Made by a program: the position numbers and the translations under genes
The notes under the pieces: model-generated
What the model saw: the letters and a program-made list of their open reading frames with translations, nothing else
What the model was told of the DNA's origin: nothing
Database searches by the model: none
Origin: Fusobacterium ulcerans
GTDB lineage: Bacteria; Fusobacteriota; Fusobacteriia; Fusobacteriales; Fusobacteriaceae
NCBI RefSeq assembly: GCF_003019675.1
Contig: NZ_CP028105.1
Coordinates: 884,282 to 948,281 of the forward strand
Length of the DNA stretch: 64,000 bases
Direction of reading: 5' to 3'
Part shown: positions 1 through 8,732 of the stretch, piece by piece
Position numbering within the stretch: the stretch's first letter is position 1
How the letters are laid out: each line of letters starts with the position of its first letter

Positions 1-454
1 TTTTAAGTTCAAAGTCTATCTCCCATTCTTCGTGAAAATTTCCCTTTTTATACAGAATATATCTTTTATTTATCTCTCTTAATACAGGTTTTTCATATTC
101 CTGAAAATCTTCAAAATATTCTATATTCTTTTTTTTATCTTCAAGTTCTTTTTTTAATTCAGAAAGCCTTTTCAATTTTTCTTCTATTTTTATAAGCTGA
201 AAATCTATTACCTCTTTTGTTTTTATTAAGCTTCTGTCCTCCATAAAATCTGTTATTTCTTTTAAGCCAACTCCCAAATTTCTTAAATTTCTTATATTAT
301 TCAGTTTCCATATCTGTTTTTGAGAATAATATCTGTATCCATTTTCATCTCTTGCATCTGGAATAATCAGACCTATTTTTTCATAATGTCTCAAAATATC
401 ACTACTTATATTATACAGTTTGCTTATCTCTCCAATCTTATATAGTTTCTTCAT
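1..454 (-). CDS. MerR family transcriptional regulator (partial, runs off the window start)
   Basis: The start codon is at 452-454 and the frame stays open to base 1, giving about 151 visible residues, so the C-terminus is missing. The N-terminus reads MKKLYKIGEISKLYNISSD, followed by LRHYEKIGLI and a GYRYYS motif. This is the winged-helix layout of MerR proteins: helix-turn-helix, then wing. A charged stretch around residues 90-115 (KLKRLSELKKELEDKKKN) fits the dimerising coiled coil. The effector domain lies outside the window, so the ligand is unknown. The gene is divergent from a MATE efflux gene, and the shared intergenic region holds a MerR-type operator. It therefore probably controls that pump and itself. 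A GGGAG site precedes the ATG. Confidence 0.9.
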   Translation of the reverse strand, partial: MKKLYKIGEISKLYNISSDILRHYEKIGLIIPDARDENGYRYYSQKQIWKLNNIRNLRNLGVGLKEITDFMEDRSLIKTKEVIDFQLIKIEEKLKRLSELKKELEDKKKNIEYFEDFQEYEKPVLREINKRYILYKKGNFHEEWEIDFELK

Positions 455-513
455 AATAACTCCCTAAAAAAATTTTCTTTTAAACTTTTCTCTCTAATTA
501 TACCACATTTCTC

Positions 514-544
514 TTGACCTTAGAATCGTTCTAAGGTTTAAAAT
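514..544 (+). promoter_or_regulatory. MerR-type promoter and operator for the MATE gene
   Basis: A -35 box TTGACC (514-519) and a -10 box TAAAAT (539-544) are separated by 19 bp, the overlong spacer typical of MerR-activated promoters. The spacer region holds a perfect dyad: CCTTAGAA (518-525), TCG, TTCTAAGG (529-536). In the family, the regulator binds such a dyad and untwists the promoter when the effector is present. Confidence 0.85.
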
Positions 545-573
545 GTATATAACTATTAAAAGGAGTGATTTAT

Positions 574-1896
574 ATGAAAGAAAAAAAATCGTTAATAAGG
601 ACCATACTGAGGTATAGTATACCCTCTGTAATCTCTATGTGGATGTTCACTATTTATACTATGGTAGATGGTATCTTCATTGGAAAATATGTTGGTCCTT
701 TAGGTCTTGCAGGAGTAAATATTACTATGCCTCTTATCAATTTTACATTTGCCATTGGAATAATGATAGCTGTTGGAAGTTCAACAATGATAGCTATACA
801 TTTTGGTGAAGGTGACTGAACAGCTGGGAATAAAATATTTACTACAGCAACTTTGTCTTTGGCTGTCTTTGGAATAATCCTCTCTGTTCTTATAACAATA
901 TTTATAGAGCCTGTTATCCATTTTTTAGGTGGTGGTGGAGTATTATTCCCATATGTAAAAGATTATATGAGTGTTGTTATTTTATTCTGTACTTGTTATA
1001 TGGTTGGTTATGCTCTTGAAATATATATAAAAGTAGATGGCAATCCAGTGTATCCCGCTATTTGTGTTATGACTGGAGGTCTTATCAATATAGTTTTAGA
1101 TTATCTTTTTGTGGTAGTATATCCCTATGGGATAAAAGGAGCTGCTTTTGCTACTGGTATGTCACAGCTTACTTCTACTTCTATGCTTCTTTTTTACATA
1201 CTATTTAAAACTAAAAAAATAAAATTTGTAAAATTAAAATTCTCATTTAAAGAGTTATTGAAAATTTCCAAGGTAGGTTTTGCTGAATTTCTAGCAGAAG
1301 TTTCTACTGGTATTGCTATTTTTGTTTTTAATATTATTATTCTGAGAGAATTAGGAGAAAAGGGAGTATCCGCTTTTGGTATAATTGGATATATCTCATC
1401 CTTTGTTGTTATGACTATGATAGGATTCAGTCAAGGAATACAGCCTATTGTCAGTTTTAATCTAGGAGCAAAGAAATATGCCAATGTAATAAAAACATTA
1501 AAAATAAGTCTTTTGATGATAATTGCCACTGGAGTTGTTTTTTATGGAAGTATCAATTTCTTCTCCAATAAAATAATTTCTACTTTCTTAAATGATACTG
1601 AAACATTTAAGATGACTAAATACGCTCTTGCAGCTTACAGTTTTGCCTATATAATTACTGGACTGAATATAGTTACAGCTGGATATTTTACCGCTGTAAA
1701 AAAAGTTAAAATATCTACTATAATAACTATTTTAAGGGGAGTTGTTCTTATAATTGTCTTCCTTGAAATTCTTCCTAAAATATTTGGTACAGCAGGTATT
1801 TGGTGGTCTGTTCCTGCTGCTGAATTAGTAACCCTTGCTTCATCAATATACTTCATAAAAAAATATATCCATAAATATGAAGCTCTTAGAGTGTAA
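574..1896 (+). pseudogene. MATE family efflux pump interrupted by an in-frame TGA
   Basis: The reading frame from ATG 574 (preceded by AAGGAG at 560-565) matches a MATE multidrug/Na+ antiporter: the start region reads SVISMWMFTIYTMVDGIFIG, and many hydrophobic segments follow. A TGA at 817-819, codon 82, breaks it. Translation in the same frame continues to 1896, giving about 440 residues in total, the usual MATE length. The downstream part retains MATE-like features such as GFSQGIQPIVSFN. No good ribosome-binding site precedes the next possible start (TTG 853), so reinitiation looks unlikely. The gene is either a recent nonsense allele or carries a sequence error. It lies directly downstream of the MerR-type promoter. 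Confidence 0.8.
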
Positions 1897-2046
1897 TTTT
1901 TCCTATATACACTCTACTCAAAATATAGACTTTTAGTTCTTAAAGCATTCAATGAAAATTAAATTTTCCCTATATATCAAAATTATTCCAACTTTTCTAT
2001 TTAGTATGATAAAATAAAGAAAAATTATATGGAAAGGTTGATATAA

Positions 2047-2829
2047 ATGGTAAAACTGATTATTACAGATATGGATGGAACTTTGCTCGATGATAACAAT
2101 AATATAAATGAAGAGTTCTGGAATATTGAAAAAGAACTTAATAAGAAAGGGATCATCTTTGCTGCTGCAAGTGGAAGACAGTACTACAATCTTCTTCACA
2201 GATTTTCTCCTATTAAAGATGATATGCTTTTTATAGCTGAAAATGGTACTTATGTTATGTATAAAAATGAAGAGTTGTACATAAATACTATTCCTAAAGA
2301 GGAAGCTGTTGAACTTATAAATGCTTCCAGAGGAATAAAAGAAACACGTGTAGTTCTATGTGGAAAAAAATCTGCATATATAGAGCCTGGAAATGAAAAA
2401 TTTATGAATGAAGTTAATAAGTACTATACTGAATTAAAAATAGTTGATGATCTTACTAAAGTAGATGATGATATTTTAAAATTAGCTGTATGTGATTTCA
2501 TTGGTTCAGAAGAAAACAGCTATACTCATTATAAAAAATTTGAAGAAAGATATAAAGTAGTTATTTCAGGAAAAATATGGCTGGATTTAATGATGCCTGA
2601 TGCTAACAAGGGAAAAGCAGTAGAAATGATTCAGAAAAAACTTGGAATATCATATGATGAAACAATGGTATTTGGAGACTATTTAAATGATTTAGAAATG
2701 ATGTCTACAGGAAAATACAGTTTTGCCATGAAAAATGCTCATCCTCTTCTGAAAGAGCACTGCAATTTTACAGCTGAGAGCAATAATGATAATGGAGTAA
2801 TAAAAGCTATAAAAAAATATGTTTTATAA
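2047..2829 (+). CDS. Cof-type HAD-IIB family hydrolase
   Basis: This 260-residue protein is a haloacid-dehalogenase-like phosphatase of the Cof/YbiV type, which usually dephosphorylates sugar phosphates or flavin/PLP-type cofactors in the cytoplasm. Motif I, DMDGTLLDD (residues 8-16), supplies the nucleophilic Asp8 and acid/base Asp10. Motif II is around AASGRQY. The acidic motif IV is GDYLNDLEMM (from about residue 210). The cap domain sits between motifs II and III, as in class IIB. Length is normal. The start ATG follows GGAAAGG. It stands alone and a hairpin terminator follows. The substrate cannot be read from sequence. Confidence 0.9.
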   Translation: MVKLIITDMDGTLLDDNNNINEEFWNIEKELNKKGIIFAAASGRQYYNLLHRFSPIKDDMLFIAENGTYVMYKNEELYINTIPKEEAVELINASRGIKETRVVLCGKKSAYIEPGNEKFMNEVNKYYTELKIVDDLTKVDDDILKLAVCDFIGSEENSYTHYKKFEERYKVVISGKIWLDLMMPDANKGKAVEMIQKKLGISYDETMVFGDYLNDLEMMSTGKYSFAMKNAHPLLKEHCNFTAESNNDNGVIKAIKKYVL

Positions 2830-2927
2830 ATATTATTATTTCTTTTGTCTGTAACAGAATTGCCATAAAGTAATGGTATATTTTAAACATAAATAAATCT
2901 TTCCCCAAGATGTTTTATATATAGATA

Positions 2928-2967
2928 AAAAAGAGAGCTGTTCATGTTGGAACTGCTCTTTTTTTTA
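2928..2967 (+). terminator. Intrinsic terminator after the HAD gene
   Basis: An imperfect hairpin (AAGAG-AGCTGTTC paired with GGAACTGCTCTT) is followed by a run of T, about 100 bases past the stop codon at 2829. Confidence 0.65.
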
Positions 2968-3048
2968 TTGTCTTTTATTTTTTACTGCTTTTTATTCTAC
3001 ATTGTTCTTTCTTCTTTGTTACCTTTTTTCTTTGTTATTCTCTCTCTG

Positions 3049-4227
3049 TTACTCTTTCTTTAAAAGTTTTTTATAACTATAATCTATTGCAAATGCCCCC
3101 AATGGAGCAGTTATTAATATAGAAAGAACTGCAACTGTCAAAGTGAGCTCTCCACAAGCAAACCCCATAGCCAGAGGTATTCCTCCAATAGCTGCCTGTA
3201 CTGTAGCCTTTGGAGTATATGCCATCATTGTAAAAGCTCTTTCTTTTGTATTGAGTCTGCTTCCTAGCAGACAGCAGAAAACTCCTGCCATTCTGAATAT
3301 CAGTACTCCCAGTATCAATATCACAGCCAGTAATCCTGCTGCAACAGCATATTTTATATCCACAGTTGCTCCGACTAATACAAAAAGAAGTATCTCCGCA
3401 GCCACCCATAGTTTTGAAAACTTTGCTGAAAGCCTTTTAGCAAGAACATCATAGTTTTTCAAAATACCTATTCCTATACTCATAACTGCTATCAAGGCAG
3501 AGAAAGGAACCTTTTCTCCTATTCTTTTTTCAAGTTCAAGAAGTAAAAATGACATACTCAACAAAATAACTACTTTCACAGAATCTCTCATATGAAACTT
3601 TTTAAAAAATTTCACTAAAATATATCCCACAATCAAACCAGTTATTATTCCAACTATTATTGAAACAGGGACATATACCAGTTTTACTGCTGACAGTCCT
3701 CCTCCTTTTTCAAATCCCAAAAATGAAGTAAATAATACAATAACAAATACATCATCTACAGAAGCTCCTGCCATTATAAGCTGAGGTATACTTTTTCCTG
3801 TTCCCCTTTTTTCCTCTATTAATTTCAGCATTCTGGGAACTACAACTGCTGGAGAGACTGCTGCTATTACGCTTCCTATTATGGCAGCTTCCAATACTGT
3901 TATTCCTAAAAGTTTAGGAGCTATAAGTACTGTTCCTGTTATCTCAAAGAGTGCTGGTAAAAAACACATAAGAAGAGCTGGTCTCCCTGCCCTCTTCAGA
4001 TCTTCTATATTCATTGCCAGCCCTGCTCTTGTAAGTATTATAACCAGAGCTAGCTGTCTAAGGCTTGGAGATATTGAAAGTATTGAATTGTCCAAAAGAT
4101 TTAAAGCATACGGTCCTAATATTATTCCAGTTAATATCATTCCTAAAAGAGCTGGAAGCTTCAGCTTGGTAAATAAAGCCCCTAATATTAATCCCAATAA
4201 AAATATAAATGCCAGACTTGTTAACAT
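3049..4227 (-). CDS. Cation:proton antiporter family (CPA2/Kef-like), under a fluoride riboswitch
   Basis: This is a roughly 392-residue polytopic membrane protein of the Na+/H+ exchanger fold. It has about 12 hydrophobic segments, a LPALLGMILTGIILGP segment near the N-terminus typical of Kef/NhaS3-like carriers, and acidic residues in membrane helices (ASVDDVF). No TrkA-N or other cytoplasmic regulatory domain is attached. I choose ATG 4227 because AAAGGAGG sits just upstream; an ATG at 4263 would fall inside the riboswitch terminator. The leader is a fluoride riboswitch, so the physiological job is probably fluoride tolerance, either by F-/H+ exchange or by ion balance during fluoride stress. 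Antiporter genes are known members of fluoride riboswitch regulons; the actual transported ion is inferred. Confidence 0.85.
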   Translation of the reverse strand: MLTSLAFIFLLGLILGALFTKLKLPALLGMILTGIILGPYALNLLDNSILSISPSLRQLALVIILTRAGLAMNIEDLKRAGRPALLMCFLPALFEITGTVLIAPKLLGITVLEAAIIGSVIAAVSPAVVVPRMLKLIEEKRGTGKSIPQLIMAGASVDDVFVIVLFTSFLGFEKGGGLSAVKLVYVPVSIIVGIITGLIVGYILVKFFKKFHMRDSVKVVILLSMSFLLLELEKRIGEKVPFSALIAVMSIGIGILKNYDVLAKRLSAKFSKLWVAAEILLFVLVGATVDIKYAVAAGLLAVILILGVLIFRMAGVFCCLLGSRLNTKERAFTMMAYTPKATVQAAIGGIPLAMGFACGELTLTVAVLSILITAPLGAFAIDYSYKKLLKKE

Positions 4228-4242
4228 TTTTCCTCCTTTAAT

Positions 4243-4288
4243 AAAAAAACTGATGATCTGCATAACAAAAAAATGCAGAAGTCATCAG
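4243..4288 (-). terminator. Riboswitch-controlled intrinsic terminator
   Basis: On the minus strand, CTGATGA-CT-TCTGCAT (4288-4273) pairs with ATGCAGATCATCAG (4263-4250), followed by seven T (4249-4243). The 5' arm includes the last conserved bases of the fluoride aptamer (CTGATGACTTCT). Aptamer folding and terminator folding therefore exclude each other, the layout of an ON switch. Confidence 0.85.
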
Positions 4289-4338
4289 CTTATAAGCGGT
4301 TTTTGTGTTGCCACAAAGGGAGAACCTCATTCCCAAAG
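4272..4338 (-). ncRNA. Fluoride riboswitch (crcB motif) aptamer
   Basis: Read on the minus strand, the leader contains the conserved pieces in order: GGGAATGAGGTTCTCCC, a short stem (GTGGCAACAC), AACCGC, then GCTGATGACTTCTGC. These match the known fluoride aptamer pattern (a hairpin with ATG..TTC, then AACCGC, then GCTGATGAC). The ligand assignment follows from the established family. No covariance search was run. Confidence 0.88.
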
Positions 4339-4355
4339 TATTAAATTTTCAATTT

Positions 4356-4384
4356 ATCCTATCACTTTTATTTGTTCTTGTCAA
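4356..4384 (-). promoter_or_regulatory. Promoter of the fluoride riboswitch transcript
   Basis: On the minus strand TTGACA (4384-4379) and TAGGAT (4361-4356) are spaced by 17 bp. Transcription would begin near 4349, a few bases before the aptamer. Confidence 0.75.
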
Positions 4385-4393
4385 CTATTCTTA

Positions 4394-5017
4394 TTACAAA
4401 GCCAGATGAGCTTGTAATATTCCCATAAGCCCACTGAAAAATATTCTTATTCCTATAGACATAATAAATATCTGCATCACCCTAGAAAGTATATATAGGA
4501 CAAGAGTTCCAACTATTTTCTCCAGATAATTTCCAATAATAAAAGTAATATATATAAATATAAAAGCTATTAAAATTGAAAAGCTTGTCATCATAACCCC
4601 TTTTTCTGCTTTAAGTATAAGGACAGTCGTCAGACTTCCAGGACCTACCATCATAGGAAAAGCCATTGGTATTACAGCTCTTTTTATCTGATCTTCTGGT
4701 GAAATTTCTTCAAGGGGGGTATTTTGTTTACCTGATGAAAAGATCAAATTTCTAAAAGCCATTACAACAAGAATCATTCCTCCTGCCATTTTCAATTCTT
4801 TCATATCTATTTTATAGAAATTTGTCATTAAAAATTCCCCTACCAGACTGAACAGCCACATTATAAAAAATCCTGTTACAGCAATAGTTTTAAAAAGTTT
4901 ATCCCTTGTTTCTTTTTCCATATTTGCCGTCATTCCTACAAAAAGAGGAACATTTCCAAATGGATTGAGCACTGCTATAAGCATTAAAGTTTCAGTAAAT
5001 ATCCCATAAATATTCAT
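4394..5017 (-). CDS. MarC family integral membrane protein
   Basis: This 207-residue membrane protein has about six hydrophobic segments. It shows MarC-family features: an N-terminal LNPFGNVPLFVGMT motif around residues 17-30, RNLIF, and a second-half repeat PMAFPMMVGPGSLTTVLIL. The length matches MarC proteins (200-220). Members sit in the inner membrane and their function is unsettled; the old link to multiple antibiotic resistance has not held. GGAGGAAGAGA precedes the ATG. The stop lies just upstream of the promoter for the antiporter gene, so the two genes appear to be transcribed separately in the same direction. Confidence 0.88.
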   Translation of the reverse strand: MNIYGIFTETLMLIAVLNPFGNVPLFVGMTANMEKETRDKLFKTIAVTGFFIMWLFSLVGEFLMTNFYKIDMKELKMAGGMILVVMAFRNLIFSSGKQNTPLEEISPEDQIKRAVIPMAFPMMVGPGSLTTVLILKAEKGVMMTSFSILIAFIFIYITFIIGNYLEKIVGTLVLYILSRVMQIFIMSIGIRIFFSGLMGILQAHLAL

Positions 5018-5150
5018 TTCTCTTCCTCCATTAAAATTAGTCTCTATATAAGTTCTTATATAATTTCCATCTGTTTTCCTTTTTTAATTTACACTTCAAA
5101 TACTTTCATATTTGGGTTATAATTATAATAATTGTAAGCTGGAGGTAATT

Positions 5151-6188
5151 ATGGGAATAGAAAATTTTAATATAAAAATAGGAGAATTTCCTTCTGGAAA
5201 AAATAATCTGATAACTGATGTAGAGGGAATAAAAGTCGGACACACTACTTTAGATGAAGAAAAAATAAAAACAGGAGTTACTGCTCTGATTCCCCATGGT
5301 GGAAATATATTCAGAGAAAAGCTTATGTGCTCTTCTTATGTAATAAACGGCTTTGGAAAAAGCTGCGGTCTGGTACAGATTGATGAACTTGGAACTCTGG
5401 AAACTCCCATTATTCTCACTAATACTTTGAGTGTTGGAACTGCTTCCACTGCACTTATCAGATATATGCTTGAAAATAATGAAGATATAGGAAAAACTAC
5501 TGGAACTGTAAATCCTGTTATCTGTGAATGTAATGATGGTTTTCTGAATGATATAAGAGGACTTCATATAAAAGAGGAACATATTTTTCAAGCTATTGAA
5601 AATGCTCATATAAAATTTCAAGAAGGAAATGTAGGGGCTGGAACAGGAATGAGTTGTTACCAGTTAAAAGGTGGTATTGGTTCAGCTTCAAGAGTAATAA
5701 AATTAGATGATGAAGAATACATAATTGGCGCTCTGGTTCTTTCCAACTGCGGTTTAAAAAAAGATCTTATGGTAGATGGAAAGAAAATAGGAGAAAAGAT
5801 TATCTCTTTAGAGAATGAAGAGGAGTTGGAAAAGGGATCTATTATAATTATAGTTGCCACTGATATCCCTTTAAGTGAAAGACAATTAAAAAGAATTTCT
5901 AAAAGAGTTCCTGTTTCTCTTGCTAGAACTGGTTCACATATTGGAAACGGAAGCGGTGATATTGTTATTACTTTTACCACTGCAAATAAAATTAATCATT
6001 ATGAAGAAAAAGATATTGTAAATATGAAAATGATCAATGAAAATAAAATAGACACTATCTTCAGAGCTGTCATTGAAACTGTGGAGGAATCCATTCTGAG
6101 TTCTCTCCTTCATAGTACTGCAACAACTGGCAGAGATGGGAATACAAGGGAATCATTAAATAAATATATTGATTTTATACTCAAATAA
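5151..6188 (+). CDS. P1 family (S58, DmpA-like) aminopeptidase
   Basis: This 345-residue N-terminal-nucleophile hydrolase belongs to the DmpA/BapA family, which removes N-terminal residues (including D- or beta-amino acids) from peptides. The N-terminus reads NLITDVEGIKVGHTT, as in the family. The self-cleavage site is NGSGDI with Gly267-Ser268: in DmpA the chain splits before this Ser, which becomes the nucleophile. A conserved GNVGAGTGM motif lies near residue 160-170. I choose ATG 5151, with GGAGG at 5141-5145; the frame is open further upstream without a better site. No signal peptide is seen, so it should act in the cytoplasm. It appears monocistronic. Confidence 0.88.
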   Translation: MGIENFNIKIGEFPSGKNNLITDVEGIKVGHTTLDEEKIKTGVTALIPHGGNIFREKLMCSSYVINGFGKSCGLVQIDELGTLETPIILTNTLSVGTASTALIRYMLENNEDIGKTTGTVNPVICECNDGFLNDIRGLHIKEEHIFQAIENAHIKFQEGNVGAGTGMSCYQLKGGIGSASRVIKLDDEEYIIGALVLSNCGLKKDLMVDGKKIGEKIISLENEEELEKGSIIIIVATDIPLSERQLKRISKRVPVSLARTGSHIGNGSGDIVITFTTANKINHYEEKDIVNMKMINENKIDTIFRAVIETVEESILSSLLHSTATTGRDGNTRESLNKYIDFILK

Positions 6189-6283
6189 TCCCTAGCAATT
6201 CTTTAATAAATATGTTAAAATATAAAGTCGTTTAAATTACAATAATTAATTTTTTTATTTTTATAATTTTAAAGGAGAGATGA

Positions 6284-7795
6284 ATGAAGATAGGATTTGA
6301 TCATAACAAATATCTTGAAGAACAGTCAAAATATATTCTTGAAAGAGTAAATAATTTCGATAAATTATACCTTGAGTTTGGAGGAAAACTTTTGTTTGAC
6401 CTTCATGCTAAAAGAGTTCTTCCTGGTTTTGATGAAAATGCCAAAATAAAACTATTGCACAGATTAAAAGAAAAAGTAGAAATTGTTATCTGTGTATACT
6501 CTGGAGATATAGAGAGAAACAAAATCAGAGGAGACTTTGGAATTACTTATGATATGGATGTCTTCAGATTGATAGATGATCTTAGAGAGTATCAATTAGC
6601 AGTAAACAGTGTAGTTATTACAAGATATGATGATCAGCCTGCTACAACTCTATTTATCAATAAATTAGAGCGTAGAGGTATCAAAGTATATAAACACAGA
6701 TCAACTAAAGGATATCCTACAGATATAGATACTATTGTTAGTGATGAAGGTTATGGAAAAAATCCTTATATAGAAACAACTAAACCTATAGTTGTTGTAA
6801 CTGCTCCTGGACCTGGAAGTGGAAAGCTTGCCACTTGCCTAAGTCAGTTATACCATGAATACAGAAGAGGAACTTTTGCAGGATACTCAAAATTTGAAAC
6901 TTTCCCAGTATGGAATGTACCTCTTAAACACCCATTAAACATTGCATATGAAGCTGCTACTGTAGATCTTAAAGATGTAAATATGATTGATCCTTTCCAT
7001 TTGGAAGCTTATGGAGAAACAGCAGTAAACTACAATCGTGATATTGAAGCTTTTCCTTTGTTAAAAAGAATAATAGAAAAAATAACAGGAAAAGAATCTA
7101 TGTATAAATCTCCTACAGATATGGGAGTAAACAGAGTAGGTTATGGAATAATTGATGATGAAGTTGTAAAAGAAGCCTCTAAGCAGGAAATAATAAGAAG
7201 ATATTTTAAAACTGGATGTGAATATAAAAAAGGTTATGTAGATAAAGAGACTTTCCAAAGAACACAAATGATAATGGAATCTCTAAATTTAAAAGAGGAA
7301 GACAGAAAAGTTGTATCTGTTGCCAGAGAAAGATTAGCTAAATTAAAAACAGAGCACAATGATAAAAATGGTATCTGTTCTGCTATTGCTTTAGAACTTT
7401 CTGATGGAACTATTGTTACTGGAAAGAAATCAGCCTTAATGGATGCTGCTTCTGCTGCTATCCTTAATGCTATTAAACATTTTGCAAATATAAATGATGA
7501 GATACTTCTTATCTCTCCAGTTATACTTGAGCCAATTATCAATCTAAAATCTAAAACATTCAAAAGCAAAAATATAGCTCTTGACTGTGAAGAAATATTA
7601 ATAGCTCTAAGTATCTCTGCTGCAACTAATCCTATGGCTCAGGTAGCTATGGATAAAATACATATGCTCACAGGAGCTCAAGCTCACAGTACTAATATTC
7701 TTGGAAGAAATGATGAACAAACTCTAAGAAAATTAGGTATTGATCTTACTTGTGATCAAGTATTCCCAACTGAAAATCTTTATTATAATATTTAG
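6284..7795 (+). CDS. DUF1846 domain-containing protein
   Basis: This 503-residue protein spans the whole DUF1846 family length. It begins [19 protein letters not shown] and contains the P-loop-like sequence APGPGSGK at residues 174-181. Family members are conserved in Firmicutes and other anaerobes. Structures of family members exist, but to my knowledge no accepted reaction does. The P-loop-like motif suggests binding of a phosphate or nucleotide. A C-terminal segment ([33 protein letters not shown]) is also typical. AAAGGAGAG precedes the ATG and a strong terminator follows the stop, so the gene is monocistronic. The function is not known. Confidence 0.88.
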   Translation: MKIGFDHNKYLEEQSKYILERVNNFDKLYLEFGGKLLFDLHAKRVLPGFDENAKIKLLHRLKEKVEIVICVYSGDIERNKIRGDFGITYDMDVFRLIDDLREYQLAVNSVVITRYDDQPATTLFINKLERRGIKVYKHRSTKGYPTDIDTIVSDEGYGKNPYIETTKPIVVVTAPGPGSGKLATCLSQLYHEYRRGTFAGYSKFETFPVWNVPLKHPLNIAYEAATVDLKDVNMIDPFHLEAYGETAVNYNRDIEAFPLLKRIIEKITGKESMYKSPTDMGVNRVGYGIIDDEVVKEASKQEIIRRYFKTGCEYKKGYVDKETFQRTQMIMESLNLKEEDRKVVSVARERLAKLKTEHNDKNGICSAIALELSDGTIVTGKKSALMDAASAAILNAIKHFANINDEILLISPVILEPIINLKSKTFKSKNIALDCEEILIALSISAATNPMAQVAMDKIHMLTGAQAHSTNILGRNDEQTLRKLGIDLTCDQVFPTENLYYNI

Positions 7796-7803
7796 ATAAA
7801 TTT

Positions 7804-7857
7804 AAAGGATAACCAAAAAGACAGATTAATTTCTTCTTAGAGGTTATCCTCTTTTTA
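7804..7857 (+). terminator. Intrinsic terminator after the DUF1846 gene
   Basis: AGGATAACC (7806-7814) pairs with GGTTATCCT (7842-7850), followed by CTTTTT. Confidence 0.8.
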
Positions 7858-8000
7858 TTTTTATTAAAATTTTAATATCTTGGACTCATAATGCAACTAT
7901 CCTATGACAAAATGGAAAGAAAGATTTCTTGTATTCAAATTAAGTTTATGATATATTTGTTATTACACATATTAACGATCTGAACATCAAGGGGGAAAAA

Positions 8001-8594
8001 ATGAATAGAGAAAAAGCATATTTTTTTGTAGCTGTTTTAGGTATTATTACATTAATGATTATTTTTCTTATTTCAAAACTTATGTCTAAAGTTTTAGAAA
8101 ATAAAAAATATCCTAAGGATAATTTAATTGAAATATTATTTACAACTTCTAAAGCTGGAGGCAATTCTAAGGGAAATCTAAAAAAATCCTATTCTGGAAA
8201 AAATAATTCTATATTGAAGATATTTGAGAATGCTTTGGTTATTTCAGGAAAAGACAGAGAAAAAGTTTATTTCTTTTCTGAAATAGCTCTTATCAGTTCT
8301 TTTATAATTATGAACAGCTGGGGAAAAATATATGGTTATGGCTACCATATTTACAATAATAAAGGAATTCTTATTGAAACAATAACTAATAGCGAGAACA
8401 ATCTTGGAGCTGATACTTCATCTCATACAAGTTTTGAAAATCTGGATGATTTTGAAATTGAACTATTAAAAAATAATAACTGGGTACTTGATATACAATG
8501 TCTAAAGCCTCATGATGGAAAATTTAAGCTGCCTTACGCTGCTGTTGATAAAGCTTTTAAACGTCGTGATGAAATGTTAAAAGCTGTAGTTTAG
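8001..8594 (+). CDS. Hypothetical membrane-anchored protein
   Basis: This 197-residue protein was not recognised. One hydrophobic segment near residues 8-28 (AYFFVAVLGIITLMIIFLIS) is followed by a soluble domain of about 165 residues. The topology is a single N-terminal anchor with no lipobox or clear signal cleavage site. The tail is mixed-charge (KAFKRRDEMLKAV). A strong AAGGGGGAAAA site lies before ATG 8001 and a terminator follows, so this is a real single gene. The next gene, on the opposite strand, encodes a YcxB-like membrane protein, but the two face each other and need not be linked. Confidence 0.7.
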   Translation: MNREKAYFFVAVLGIITLMIIFLISKLMSKVLENKKYPKDNLIEILFTTSKAGGNSKGNLKKSYSGKNNSILKIFENALVISGKDREKVYFFSEIALISSFIIMNSWGKIYGYGYHIYNNKGILIETITNSENNLGADTSSHTSFENLDDFEIELLKNNNWVLDIQCLKPHDGKFKLPYAAVDKAFKRRDEMLKAVV

Positions 8595-8626
8595 AATTTA
8601 AAGCTGTTATAAATTCAAAATAACTC

Positions 8627-8665
8627 AAAGCTGACTTGAAGTTTTCTTTCTTGTCAGCTTTTTTT
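8627..8665 (+). terminator. Intrinsic terminator
   Basis: AAAGCTGAC (8627-8635) pairs with GTCAGCTTT (8653-8661), followed by T residues. It ends the transcript of the membrane-anchored hypothetical gene. Confidence 0.8.
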
Positions 8666-8670
8666 AAAAG

Positions 8671-8725
8671 AAAAAGGCTGTTTAAATTAGTTTATAAATC
8701 CCTAATTTGCAACAGCCTCTTTTTA
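8671..8725. terminator. Bidirectional hairpin between convergent genes
   Basis: AGGCTGTT plus TAAATTAG pairs with CTAATTTG plus AACAGCCT. It is flanked by A-rich and T-rich runs, so it can end transcription from both sides, including the YcxB-like gene. Confidence 0.75.
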
Positions 8726-8732
8726 TATTTTT

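Noticed and set aside
817-819. TGA in the MATE gene as selenocysteine or recoded tryptophan
   Set aside because: No stem-loop of the bacterial selenocysteine type follows, MATE pumps are not selenoproteins, and many other genes here use TGA as a stop (for example 26898-26900 and 26068-26070).
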